From positions 19,264,740 to 19,328,739 of the forward strand of contig NC_087074.1 of assembly GCF_026151205.1 (NCBI RefSeq): DNA of 64,000 nucleotides, written 5' to 3'. The notes beneath the pieces are model-generated. The model was not told the DNA's origin, made no database searches, and worked only from the letters and a program-made list of their open reading frames with translations. Source of the stretch: Bolinopsis microptera. Its lineage: Eukaryota > Ctenophora > Tentaculata > Lobata > Bolinopsidae. Position 1 is the first letter of the stretch; each line of letters starts with the position of its first letter. A program made the translations under genes and the position numbers. This document shows positions 27,001 to 38,000 of this stretch, piece by piece.

Positions 27001-30000
27001 TTTAAGCGTGGATTTCAGCATGTTTGACAGTTGACGTTAAATATTAAAAAACTGACTTTCATAACACCTTTATTCGTGGGCATTTTCAATTCTTGTCGAA
27101 GCCAAAACTATTCGAGGAAAGCTTTTGCATACGATGGGTCACAAATTCTATCAATCATTCGCCCAATTAAAATGTTCCACCCTATTTATATGTCACGTAC
27201 CCCCACCTAGTGAGACAGAAAAATAGCAAAGTAGTGCAATAGTGGCCCACTTCATTCGTATATGGATTTCAACTCATCATTTCAATAATTCAGCAGAATT
27301 ATTTGGTTCATTTACTGCAAGTGCAAACATTTAACTTAATACGATAACCAGACAGTTTGAATTCGAGGTGTAATCATTTTTAAAAGTGTATCATTTCAAG
27401 AGAAGCATCCAATATAATAGTCATAACTCTATTAGGGTTATGTTTTCGAACAATTTCACGTTAAAATACCGGTGACTATTGTTTAAGTGACCGTCTGGTT
27501 TCCCCAGAACCGAGTAGTAGCCTAGTCTAAGTTAATTTGGTTTGGACACATAGTAAGACAGCACAAATATAGGTGAATTCTTCGTATATTTACATCACTA
27601 GCCTATAAAAATAAAATTAGGTTAGACTAATGAAAGCAATTTAAAAGTTAACAACTTGAAAATTTAAAACAGATTTTAATCTGAAACTTTATTAAAGAGC
27701 TCAATGTGCTAGGTAGAATGGACAACAGAGCATAACAGATTATTCAGCGAGTAACTACAATCCTATTTAACCCAAAAATATTAGTTCTAAATTTTGAAAT
27801 AAGAATGCTCTCTTCTCTATCAAGTGCTGTTGGTCGGACTTTTCTTACTACACCTAATTTAAAAACTCCCATAGTGAAATCAGATTTATGCGCTAGAAAA
27901 CAATGCATGGAAAGTGCCGACTTCTCAAATGACAATTCATTATCAATTTTGAACTTGTTTCTGTGTCCATTCATTCTGATATGAAATGGAGAAACCGTTT
28001 GGCCGAAATAGGTATCGTCTTTTAGGCTCTGGGGAAGTTTATTACAAATTTGGCATTGGGCGACATAAATTATATTGCTGTCCTTACATGTCAACCGGAA
28101 ATCCAGAGTTAAATCCAAACCATTGACAGTGATAACTTCGTTGGAGTTGAACAGTTGGGGACAGGTTGCACAGCCTCTCCCGCCACAGTTTTGGCTGACG
28201 GTGAAAGAATCCGTTTCGGAGCACGAACTGAGTTTTCTATTGCGCACTACTGTGTTGCCTAGTCTAAGTTAGGTAGTTGATCAGTGGGATCCATACTTTT
28301 TATAGAACCATACGGCGGGTAATTTATTGGTGATTAAGTTTTCAGAGCTTCTTCCTTCTCAGCAATATAAAAAGCCTTCATATCAAAGATTTTATATGAC
28401 TATGAGCTGCAGCCTGCATATTCGTTGGTTTTGTCTTTTATCCTTATGTAGGGTGAATCTTATGTTAAAAGTGAAATTTTGTTCTTTTATTTATACTTTA
28501 TTTTATATTCAGTTTGCTTATGTTTTTACAGAATATAAAATCCGTAAAATTATCTTTGTTAAATTATCATTACTAGTTGCGTCACTGCTGACCATTGGCA
28601 TTAGGTTATTGGCATTAGGTTATTTAATTCATGCTTTCTGGTGAACGCTGATAACAATTGTTGCCGTTGACATGATCAATGGTCATCCAACTGAATTGAA
28701 CAGTAATTCCCCCTGGCAACAGTTCCCCCTGGCAACAGTTCCCCCTGGAAAGCCAGGAGGATACGACCCCTGATACGTCAGATTCTGGGCAGCTCTCGCA
28801 ATATTGTGGTATTAACCGATAGCTCTAGCCATCAATATTCCGCTCAAATTATGACATAACTCCTGTCAATTCGATTTAAAATTATCAACCTGATTATTAA
28901 AGAAGGCTCTTCTCAAGTCTCCGAGTTAACTTAAATATCACAATTTAGGGGTGCGACAAATTTTTGCACTTTAGCATGGATTTCAACTCATCATTTCAAT
29001 AATTCAGCAGAATTATTTGATTCATTTACTGCAAGTGCAAGTGCAAACATTTAACTTAATACGATAACCAGACAGTTTGAATTCGTCTCGAGGTGTAATC
29101 ATTTTTTAAAGTGTATCAATTCAAGAGAAGCATCCAATATAATAGTCATAACTCTATTAGGGTTATGTTTTCGAACAATTTCACGTTAAAATCCCGGTGA
29201 CTATATTGTTAAAGTGACCGTCTGGTTTCCCCAGAACCGAGTAGTAGCCTAGTTTAAGTTAGGTAGTTGATCAGTGGGATCCATACTTTTTATAGAACCA
29301 TACGGCGGGTAATTTCATGGTGATTAAGTTTTCAGAGCTTCTTCCTTCTCAGCAATATAAAAAGCATTCATATCAAAGATTTTATATGACTATGAGCTGC
29401 AGCCTGCATATTCGTTGGTTTTGTCTTTTATCCTTATGTAGGGTGAATCTTATGTTAAAAGTGAAATTTTGTTCTTTTATTTATACTTTATTTTATATTC
29501 AGTTTGCTTATGTTTTTACAGAATATAAAATCCGTAAAATTATCTTTGTTAAATTATCATTACTAGTTGCGTCACTGCTGACCATTGGCATTAGGTTATT
29601 TTATTCATGCTTTCTGGTGAACGCTGATAATAATCGTTGCCGTTGACATGATCAATGGTCATCGAACTGAATTTCCCATTATTTGCGACAAATTTTATGT
29701 ATAGTTTAATGTATAGTTTGTTAAAAATCGCGGTATCGCGAATTTTGGCCAAAATAATCGCGAAATCCTATTGTCCCTGAACCAGGAGGTTACGACCTCT
29801 GATACGACAGATTCTGGGCAGCTCTCGCAATATTGTGGTATTAACCGATAGCTCTAGCCATCAATATTCCGCTCAAATTATGACATAACTCCTGTCAATT
29901 CGATTTAAAATTATCAACCTGATTATTAAAGAAGGCTCTTCTCAAGTCTCCGAGTTAACTTAAATATCACAATTTAGGGGTGCGACAAATTCTTGCACTT

Positions 30001-30778
30001 TAGCATTTGACAGTTGACGTTAAATATCGAAACCTGACTATTAAACCCGACACTATCAACTATGAAATGAAATCGACACTGCATGAGAGCTGATAATTTG
30101 CCGATATTTCCCGCAAGGGAAGCGAGGGTATTATTAGAATGAAGGTATGATTTAGTCCGATGATAGAAATTGATATTGACCGAAATTAAAAAGTAGTCAT
30201 ATCCTTGACAATAACTATAAGTTCATACTCATGGTGGAATATTTTTGGGAACAAATTTGAACGGACTTTGACTTGAACGGACTATAAACAAACAGACTTT
30301 ATTTGAACGGACATTAAAAATGAACGATAGGGCCTCCAGAGTTAATTTAATGTTCGTTCAAATTATAAAGTCCGGTAAGGTAAGCAAAATGCGTTAACAA
30401 AATGTCAAAGATGACAAGAATGGTAGTGGTGTAAATCGAAATGATTATCAACTAACCCCATCCAGAATGGTTCCATTATCGCAGGGAATGAAGTATTTCG
30501 AGACATCTTTTCGGCTCTGACAGTTAACAAAACCTTTTTCGCACCACCAATCAGGTTGCCTAAAAGATCACTGTATAAATATTAATATTTAATTAACAAG
30601 GATCAAATAGAAAATTGTTTTTCTCACATTCAGACAAGCCTGATATTTACGTGCTTGTTCGTGCCACACCATCCACATACGAGTCCAGTGGATACATGTT
30701 CAGCATAACAATGTAACCAAAGGTTAAATAGATTATCAACCAAATTAAGATAAGATTCGACACTGCAGCATTCAACAA
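12084..30778 (-). CDS. SLC22-like (organic ion transporter, MFS) gene, N-terminus not found
   Basis: Eight minus-strand exons: 30651-30778, 30457-30559, 20130-20253, 19347-19553, 15223-15306, 13252-13439, 12891-13027, 12084-12684. Together they give 523 residues, close to the usual ~550. Signatures in order: TM1 (NLILIWLIIYLTFGYIVML); an extracellular loop with cysteines (WWCEKGF, IPCDNGTILDG); FKLVCKDDHF, matching the family's DLVC region; the MFS motif GILSDTKGRR; RFFDGVFFGG; ESAAW, matching PESPRW; and the C-terminal half with VELAPTPARGLVVG and LPETKD. It should carry organic ions or similar solutes across the plasma membrane; the substrate is unknown. Two or three donors are GTTGG or GTCAT type: at 20126 and 15213 the better-looking GTAAG sites would break the frame. 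The first coding exon, about 15-30 residues, was not located. Introns are loaded with repeats and contain the YHYH gene. Confidence 0.75.
13471..14742. repeat. 1.27-kb satellite of AGGT / GGTAACTAGGTA units
   Basis: The tract is built from a 12-bp period (ggtaactaggta) mixed with pure aggt tetramers and rare ggtaacc variants. It ends abruptly at both sides and lies in the transporter intron between exons 13252-13439 and 15223-15306. The higher-order pattern (several 12-mers, then three or four aggt) recurs, pointing to unequal exchange or replication slippage of larger blocks. Confidence 0.95.
15890..16735. mobile_element. Inverted-repeat element with repetitive CGACA-CTGTCCGACAG termini
   Basis: The left end has two or three copies of gacatctgtccgacagcg; the right end has the same motif inverted (ctgtcggacagatgtcgc), with further inverted similarity inside (gtccgaaatt and aattcggac). 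No coding region in about 850 bp. It looks like a non-autonomous DNA element whose termini are short tandem arrays. Exact ends are uncertain. Confidence 0.5.
16768..16890. other. GC-rich chain of hairpins
   Basis: Three adjacent perfect or near-perfect stems are visible: GTCATAC-gtt-GTATGAC, GCCGCGCAC-gaa-GTGCGCGGC, and CCCCC..TATCGTC-ag-GACGATA..GGGGG. A GACCC/GGGTC pairing could enclose the last two. It differs sharply in base composition from its AT-rich surroundings. It lacks the tRNA A and B boxes and the hammerhead core, so it is not a recognised RNA; it may be the end of a repeat. Confidence 0.45.
17177..17195. repeat. Poly-C run
   Basis: Nineteen consecutive c in a transporter intron. 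Confidence 0.85.
17240..17636. mobile_element. MITE copy A with internal telomere-like repeats
   Basis: Terminal inverted repeats read ACTAAATCGCTCGCCCAAA at the left and its complement at the right. Inside are several ccctaaccctaa stretches and a block (ttttaaccctacgtcatggg, then ggaatcagcgtcc) that is shared with the copies at 45080-45470 and 62966-63347. No coding capacity. It lies in a transporter intron. Confidence 0.65.
21120..21650. repeat. Partly tandem GC-richer repeat block
   Basis: Units containing cacgagacgtgg ... agcctgtgagcgtgtt recur four times between about 21410 and 21635, and a longer unit (cgctcttctatcgttgttttg, then gtgtccgatccaaaacc) occurs at 21357 and again at 21550. 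No reading frame of note. Perhaps the untranslated part of an unrecognised element. Confidence 0.5.
21914..23197. mobile_element. 1.28-kb element with long terminal inverted repeats, flanked by TTAA
   Basis: The ends begin GGAGGCATACACCAAA and GGGGGCATACACCAAA. After a small indel the inverted repeats continue for about 150 bp with few mismatches (for example aaatgacctcataggcagtt and the block around gcaccgtttccacacc). TTAA lies immediately outside both ends (21910-21913 and 23198-23201), the target duplication typical of piggyBac and Kolobok elements. No transposase is encoded, so it is non-autonomous. Confidence 0.8.
23477..24818. mobile_element. 1.34-kb TIR element flanked by TTAA
   Basis: Both ends read AGGATGAGGGGACCTTAGAA in inverted orientation, with TTAA directly outside (23473-23476 and 24819-24822). 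Subterminal parts are weakly inverted (gtgaaatc near each end). It shares the target type but not the sequence of its neighbour at 21914-23197. No long reading frame, so it is a non-autonomous DNA element. Confidence 0.8.
25283..26455 (-). CDS. Secreted YHYH-domain protein, intronless
   Basis: One uninterrupted frame of 390 residues with a signal peptide (MLLVVCLTLLSLLGPALS). The YHYH domain is marked by NTYHYRQYSPC, by YGVALDGIPIFGP and by YKYHVTMDPPYFPSCFRG. The family name motif is YHYR here in place of YHYH. A cysteine-rich C-terminal third follows (CCPFGEKCGLSC, CWEGCYVDCSKTDGCNCKRKCRRQC), ending in a basic tail. The biochemical role of YHYH domains is not well established; histidine-rich sites suggest metal or ligand binding, which is inference. 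The gene lies wholly within the 10-kb transporter intron (20254-30456) on the same strand and has no introns in its coding part, unlike most neighbours. Confidence 0.88.
   Translation of the reverse strand: MLLVVCLTLLSLLGPALSLTDKELASFVPKTSPSGAKLQSQLFAVDNEDGSVTVTTNGVPSHAFGRFADPVRESWNSYTMFKEPIMRAEGKELTCLPSGPIGISVSGAYIYSWWQTGKGCFYASEREEFDVCRGTTAPDNTYHYRQYSPCVQMPVCGGESPIYGVALDGIPIFGPIAENGRQLTRIDLDKCGGRYDDSGRYKYHVTMDPPYFPSCFRGELRKDLGRPVEDFTCSCPYDDSKMGTVGGEVVCDFKGDVNMPAGCEDKIPLNATISRKWEQIQRTIGLAPCCPFGEKCGLSCETEKGTKEICQVEKRQVGVLTNLPKEVSCWEGCYVDCSKTDGCNCKRKCRRQCMGRNGSSDGRKKREIFGKAGKKTAMRDGCSSKKRKSS
26687..26924. mobile_element. Tc1/mariner-type MITE with internal duplication
   Basis: Ends are CCTTACTCGGGAATATTAT and its inverted copy, flanked by TA. 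Comparison with the related repeat units at 28.8 and 29.8 kb, which lack it, shows the empty site. Its left ~90 bp is present twice in direct orientation (26685-26777 and 26803-26890). No coding capacity. Confidence 0.75.
27534..28257 (-). mobile_element. 5'-truncated Penelope-like element with GIY-YIG endonuclease
   Basis: A 13-bp direct repeat, CCTAGTCTAAGTT (27521-27533 and 28258-28270), flanks the insert, and the sister unit at 29.25 kb shows the empty site with one copy. The minus-strand frame 27744-28247 codes a cysteine motif (CGGRGCATCPQL), then IIYVAQCQICNK, TYFGQT, FHIRMNGHR and LDREES, ending FGLNR. This is the layout of the GIY-YIG endonuclease at the C-terminus of Penelope-like retroelements. 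The reverse transcriptase is absent because the copy is truncated at the target. About 210 bp of 3' untranslated sequence follows. Confidence 0.85.
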
Positions 30779-30799
30779 CTACATCTGCCGCTAAAAATT

Positions 30800-33700
30800 A
30801 TTTTAAAATAAAGTTAACCGATTGATTACTTACCTCGAAAAGATCACGTCCAATAGTGTCCTTGAGGACCCGACCAAACCAACAAGGAGATTAAGGAAAT
30901 GTAAACGCCACTGAAATCGTCTTACTTGCACTGAGTCTATTATCTGAGTTAAATTTTAATCAAAACGATTTTATCACCCCTTGTTCATTAGTTCAAAGAC
31001 AAAAGCTTCCGTCTCTGAATACCTTTGAGAGGTGAAATGAGATCACGGATAATAATGGTGAACTGTCTAAGAAAGTATGTTGCCAAGGATACCTAATATT
31101 TCAAACCGTTTCAATAAATTGCAGCATGCTATTCTTGTTTCTGACCCAATCAAAATCACGTTAGGTAGAATTCGAAGTGAGGAGGAAAATAATTAACAAA
31201 TGAGAGTTAGGAAATCGTACAAGAGTGTAATATAAGACTCTTTATCAGTTGAGCCTAAGGTCGCACCATGCCGGTCGAATTCCCGATAAATATTGAACAA
31301 CTTATGAAATTAAACGGGCATGGACGTATGACCTAGCGTGGTTTTCCCAGTGACCAAATTCAGTATTTTATTCAGAAATATGATGTTACCAAGTTAACAC
31401 GTACCATGCAATGTTACTTTTATTTACGTGTCAGTTAAGGTGGGATAACTTTATATTTATAAAACAATCAAATTCCTTAAAATTTATTTTTGACAATCCG
31501 AACGAAAGTTTATTTGATATGATTTTGTGGGTCTTTGTAATGAACTGATCGAACACTTTAAAATCAGATTACTGCATTGTTTTATTATTGACGTTTTACC
31601 GTTTGAATTACATCAGTTCAGAGTGATTCCTGAACCGATACTTGCCGAAAACATGACCTTATCTAATGTAATTAGATAATCGTACATTTTTTTTAAATCG
31701 GGACATTTAAAAAAAAAGTATTATTTTTGGTTTATCGTTGACAAAATTTGTGGGAAAAATTGGATTACAAACAAAAAGTTCAGATTCTGCAAAAAGAAAT
31801 ATTTGTAATAATATTAATAGAAGCATACACATTACACATGGGGTCCCCATTGGGGGGTGGGGACCGTATCAGCCTTTCAAGATGTTTAAAGGATTAATCA
31901 TCATTGGGTCTCCTGCCCTAGTAGTAGTTAAACATCCCAGACAGGATTTGATTTTATATTTCGATGGTTAGCACGTGGCTTAAGGCAATTTATGTTGCAT
32001 ATTTAGTTGGATGCAAAGGCAGTGTATAAGCAGTCGTGCTCATGAAATTTAACTAAAAATACACTTTAAATAAACCTGTCAAATATTGTAACTTTTTAGT
32101 CTGGGAGTATAAATTTGTGTTACATCGTAGAAGAAAACATGCTGACTAAGCTTACAACGCTAGACAAATTTCATAATTTTACCGGGAAAGTTTTCTGGGG
32201 TCCACTCCAATGACGTGATCCTCCCTATTAAAATTGTACCTTTTATTAGACTTTGTAGGGCTAAATTATGAGTCTAAAAGTCCAACTATTTAACGTTCGT
32301 ACGAGTTGGCACCGGCACACTCAAAGTCAAGATATAAATTGCGTATACAAACGATGTCCACGAAGAGTAACATTGTGGTTTATATCACGTGTGATATGTC
32401 ACGTGTTATCTCCGGGTTATCAGGTAATAACCGGGAAGATTCCTGAAATAATTGTTCAGTTACCTGTTTTAGTGTTTTACTCATGTTCGCGGGGGAAGTG
32501 TGTTTCAGTTTCAAGAGTTTTATTATATCCCATAATAATTATATTACGTTAGGAACATTAGTGATTTTAATTTCAAATTTGGCTGCACAAATTTGGTTAC
32601 CTACATTTTAGTTTTGCCTAATAATTTTAGTAAACTTTAAAAAAACGTTTAGACATAGATTTCCGATGATAATCATTTAGTAGCATGTGAAGTCATAATC
32701 AAAATAATTTTGTCAAAATTTAACGTATTTATAATTTACCAAAATCGTAGTTGGCTATTAATTTATACGCCAGTTAATTAAGTCGCCTAATATTTGGTTA
32801 ATTTAAGTCAAAAATTGTACTAAATTTGTTGTAGACTAAATATTTGGTTCTGTCATCATAAAACTGATTCTCAGATTATACAGTTGAACTATTATTTATC
32901 ATATACAACTTTTTCATTTCTTTAGTCACAAACTGCAACTGATTTTTGCTTTTCCATCCGCGTTACGCTATTGTAGTCTATACCTTACGAGAAATATTTA
33001 TATATTCGACATAATTCCGGTGACCTAAATGATTTGGGAACGAAAATATGGGATTTTTTGCCGAAAACCATCGTATTTCTTCCCCCAAATTAAATCATGG
33101 TATTTGGGGATTTTTTTATTTCTCTATTTTACAAAAATAATTGTTTTAACTTGACTTCCAATCCTCCAGACGGAATTATGGAAGACCGCCGGTGTTTGTT
33201 ATCCTCTACTACTCCCGAAATTTCACCACCGTGGCAAATGAAATTATACTTATAGTAGCAGAGCTTGCTGACTTCTAATGGAACGTGTCCAACCGTCATG
33301 TATCATATTTATAACTTACTATATTGATAGTAAATCGACAAAGTCATAATTAAAGAAAATACGTGAAAAATAACAATAATAGTCTGAAAATACCACTGAC
33401 TTTTGTACCTTTTAAATATGTCTCGTAAGGTATAGTAGTTAAAAGTTAAAGTAGTTAAAAAGTTAAATCATTTTAATAAAGATTTTAATAAAGATCAAAA
33501 TGTTGCAAACCACGATAAACAAGAAAACTGGAAGAACTCGGGTTAAGCATCATTAATTACGTTATAAATATCTAAGTGAACAGGACCCGGTTATTGCAGG
33601 AATTTTTAAGTAGTTACTCGCCTATTACATATTACGTCCTGAAGTCTGCAAAGATGCTGTATAGTGTCTTGAGTCTTCCAGTTCCAACCGTTATATTTCG

Positions 33701-35030
33701 CGATTTCATTATCTCGTGCGATATTTTCCTTATCATAAACTCCAGATGGCTTCCAAATTTTAAGTTTGCATTTAACAGGAATTCTTTCTAGGGAATTGTA
33801 AACAACTGTATCCTGAATTCTTTCACAAACATTTTTAAATTCCATTATTTTATGATTGATTAGTGCCAGTGGGTTCGAAACATCATATTCCTATGAATCG
33901 GAACTGCAAAGGTATGCTATAAAATTCTTCCCCATCGTCGTGCCAGCGAGTATTTTATATGTATACAAATATATTAAATTTAAAAATCAATTTAAGTTGC
34001 ACCAGATTTGAGATTCGTGAGTTGTGACGTACGACAGTAGGACAGCTTGGCCGGAATTTGACAAAAGTGCTTCGATTCAAGTAATTAACAATTAGGAATA
34101 TGGTAGGTCAGATTATTTGATTATAGCAACCTTTTAAATAATCTTCGCTAGAATTGTTTCACTGAGCTATAATCTAAATCTAATTCACTCCCAAGAAGAT
34201 CTCACTTGGCCAAATTGAATTGGTGTGCGTCGCGTCTTAAAACGTGTTGGTTACAAGGAAGTCCATGGCAACTGTCAATGAAGTACTCATGATATTTTCA
34301 ACAAGTCTTATTCCCCATTCCTACCAATAAGCGGACACCACTTATTGCACTCTTACAGTGCGGCGATTGTAAGCGATCCTCTTTTGAGGTAATGCTTTTA
34401 GCTTGTTTCTATATAATATGTTTTAGTGGGTTTTTAAGGGTAGTGCCCACCGCTTATCATGTGGGCAACTGTGTTCTCAATTGGAGGTTCTTTGTGACAT
34501 AAAACCTATAATAACATATAAAAATGATGGCAAATGATCGTAAACCGCACGTACGAAGTTTTCTACGCACATAATCGATATTTTCTTAAATTTACTTTAA
34601 CTTACGTAGAATATTGTAAATGGTAAAACCGTCTGTTGATAATGATATACGTCATACGATATCATGATGAAGTACCCCAAGATTTTATGGAATATATGAG
34701 GTGAAACAGGCTTGCTGTTTTAATAGATTAAAAGAAACACGAATACATTTATCATCTATCAAGGAGATTGAATATCCTAGCTAATTACTCAGCCACCTGC
34801 TTAACTGAAGCATGAAGGCAATATCCTATTCCTTTATTTCTTGGCAATATACTTGTTTAAATGTTTCAACTATATCTTGAACGTATAAGTAGTTCAGACT
34901 CAGTAAAATGCAAATAAAGCGAATTAAACTAATATCACAGTAATGGCACAAGTTGTCAACCTTTCCACCTTGTAGAATGCGGTTTAATACTATTTAACAA
35001 GATGGCTAAATAACAGTCTACTATTTAACA
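30800..35030. other. No gene recognised
   Basis: AT-rich sequence between the first located transporter exon and the 7TM gene. The missing first coding exon and promoter of the transporter should lie in its left part; a donor-like GTAAGT just after a short frame reading DTIGRDLFE (about 30837) is a possible but unproven upstream piece. Reading frames near 31.7, 32.3 and 33.6 kb show no domain, splice context or repeat homology. Confidence 0.4.
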
Positions 35031-35032
35031 AG

Positions 35033-38000
35033 ATGGCTACATCAACTGGCGGATCTGTGAGTGAAATGGCAGGTACCGGACTGAACATGACGACCCAGGG
35101 CCCTGGAGTGTACACGACCCGTGTTCTGGTCATGTACACTATATCCAACGAGCGGATCTCATCCCTATACTCTCAAACTGAGATTATATTTCTCTTTGTT
35201 ATCATGGTCATCCTACAGGTATTACGATTTTGATTTAGCTTGCCACTTTAATTTCGGTGATGGGAGGTAAGAATTGGTATGATAATTTCTGTGTCGATAT
35301 AAGTGTCAATGATGTTTAGTCATCATGTAATTTTTTATAGCTGACGCATAATAAATAAAATATAAAATCGAATGTAATTAATGTCTTATCTTATTTTGGA
35401 ATTATGCTTGGTAAAGTTTTGGGGTTTCTTTTGTTTAACCAGAAGTTGTCTTGGCATGGCGGACTCGGTTTTATTATCAACAGTAAATTTGTATCAAATG
35501 TTGTCTCGTACCATCAAATCAGTGACAGAGTAGCATACATGGACCTTTCTCTACCATCAAAGTGTCATGGGAAACCATCACTGAAAGCCCGTATTATAAA
35601 CTGCTACAGTCCAACTAATGTCAAATCTATACAAAACCCACGCATTGCTGATGAGTTTTACTGTGAGCTCCAGGAAGCTATCAGAATTCCTGCCAGACAT
35701 GAACTTTTCATCATGGGTGATTTTAATGCTAGGCTAGGGAAACGGACTAAATCAGATTTTGAAAGTGGTCTTCAAACTAACATGGGAAGACATAGTATTG
35801 GTCGGCGTAACGAAAATGGCGAAAGGTTGCTAGCTTTCATGATCACTAATGGACTCTATGCAGCCAACACTGCATTTTCACATGCGAGCAGACACACCAA
35901 CACTTTTACAGGATGGATTAAAGACCGTAGATCCAAAAAGTCTGTACCCTGGTTTTCTCAAATTGATTATGTTTTATGTAGATCTAGAAGTACTCCTCTG
36001 CTTGTTGACGCTAGGTCTTACGCTGGTGCAAAACTTCAATCTGATCACAAAATTGTAAAAGCAACTTTTGACCTCAGTAAACGTTACAAACTTTACAGTA
36101 CTGCCAAACACACAGTCAAGCAGTATAACACCAACTCATTGGTTTGTAGCAAAGATGTTCAAAGTTCTTTTCAACAAAATGCTGCTCAGAAGATTGAAAC
36201 TGATACATCTGCCCAGTCAGTCACTGAAAGTTTTAACAACCTTTTCGAGGCGGTTAAAATTGCTGCATCTGAAACAGTGGGTATGAAAAGAAACACAGCC
36301 AAACGTCACAGAACATCAGACCCACAAGTTGTCTCTATGTCAGAAAAGAGACACCAATTACTACAACATTTAAACGACAACAAAATGCGTGACAGAACTA
36401 TCCTGCGTAAGGAAATCAACAGACTCAAGAATGACATTGCAAAGCGCCTTATTACACTTGAAACCGCTCATGCCGACCTTCTAGCTGAGACGATCAACTC
36501 CACTGATGATACCAGAAGAATGTTCGAAGCAACCAGAGCAATTTCAAGCACAAAAGACACTCCTCCTATTTCAGTATTCCTACCAGAAACAGAAGAACTT
36601 GCTCTCAATGATGAAGATAAGGCAGACATAGTCAAGAACTGGTTCATGGAACATTACACAGGCCCAGAACCCCCACTAGAACCTTTTGTTGGAGCTGCTA
36701 AGCCATTAGATACGCCTATAACTGCACTTGAAGTTGAGACAGCAGCCAAGAAACTAAAGAACGGTAAAGCCGTTGGTCCTGACAACCTCCCTAACGAATT
36801 CCTTAAGTATGCACCTCCTTCTTTCTACATGAAGTTTGCATCACTTATCAATGAGTCCTTTGAAAAACAAGAGCACGTTCAATCGTTCACTGAGGGATAT
36901 CTTACCCCCCTACAGAAGCCTGGAAAACCAAAAGGACCAGTTAAGAGTCTACGTCCCTTGTGCCTTCTCAATGGAACTAGGAAAATCCTTTCCATGATAA
37001 CACTCCAGCGTATTCAACAACAGATAGCAGACTACACTGGGCCATGGCAGAATGCCTATAAATCAGGACACAGCTGCTCTAATATTGTCTGGACACAAAG
37101 GGTTCTTATTTCTGTTGTCAAGGAGAAACATTGGGAGTTTAGTAAAATGGGGATAGACATGTCATCAGCCTTCGACACAATACATCGGTCAACTATCCTC
37201 AGGCTACTCGAAGATGCAGGATGCTCAGAAGATGACATAAGACTAGTTAGATATCTGCTCGCTAACACCAAGCTCAGAATTAAGATCAAAAAGACGACAT
37301 CGGGAGAGTTCGAAGTCACAATAGGAGCCTTTCAAGGCGACTGTTTGTCTGGCTCGCTGTTTACCATGTACATAGCTGGAGCACTCTACCACCTTAGAGT
37401 TGTTGTTATACATCTACGCCCAAATCCCCCCATATCTGAAAGCTCCCTTCCTTTAGAATGGGAATATGCTGATGATGTGGACTTTGCTGATGAAGATGAG
37501 GATTCGTTACACCAGCTCCTTCCAATTTGCAAGGAAATTCTCTCAGAATGGAATTTGCTTGTAAATGAATCTAAAACCGAGTTTGTAAAGTGTTATCTGG
37601 CTGGAAGTAGTGAGAAGGACGAAAAAGGAGAACCTCTAAGAAATAGAGAACCTTGGAGGAAGTGTGTGTCCCTAGGCTCTAAGCTATGTAGTAAAGAAGA
37701 CATACAGCATCGTATAATCCTTGGAAATGTTGCATTCGAAAAATACAAGAAAGTTTGGATGCAAGGATCTAAGATTAATCTGAAGACCAAGATTAAGATA
37801 TACGAAGCATACGTTACATCTGTTATGCTCTATAACTGCAATAGCTGGGCTACCCCTCAGAACCTATTTGACAAACTTGATGCATGTCATAGAAGACACC
37901 TGCGTCAAATATTGAAGATGACTTATCCCATTATTATCAGTAATAAAGCACTCTATGAACGCTGTGGTGTAACACCGTTGTCAGAGCGAGTGGCATATGC

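Larger units (their letters stand above)
26560..30040. repeat. Tandem array of ~1-kb units (about 2.5 copies), broken by insertions
   Basis: Three segments recur in the same order. One starts near agattctgggcagctctcgc (28.78 and 29.81 kb, and diverged at 26.6 kb). One starts at tttcaactcatcatttcaat (27267 and 28981). One starts at ggtagttgatcagtgggatc (28.27 and 29.26 kb). Spacing is about 980-1030 bp after removing a 724-bp insertion. The last two units are nearly identical, so they duplicated recently; the first is older and holds a MITE. A 105-109-residue frame kept in both B segments starts with GTG and has no known features, so I do not call it a gene. Confidence 0.85.

Noticed and set aside
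28327-29646. Two copies of a ~105-residue hydrophobic frame
   Set aside because: Both start with GTG, lie in duplicated repeat units and show no domain; kept only as a note under the array finding.
33606-33845. Minus-strand 79-residue frame
   Set aside because: No splice context, neighbours or recognised motif; chance frame in AT-rich DNA cannot be excluded.
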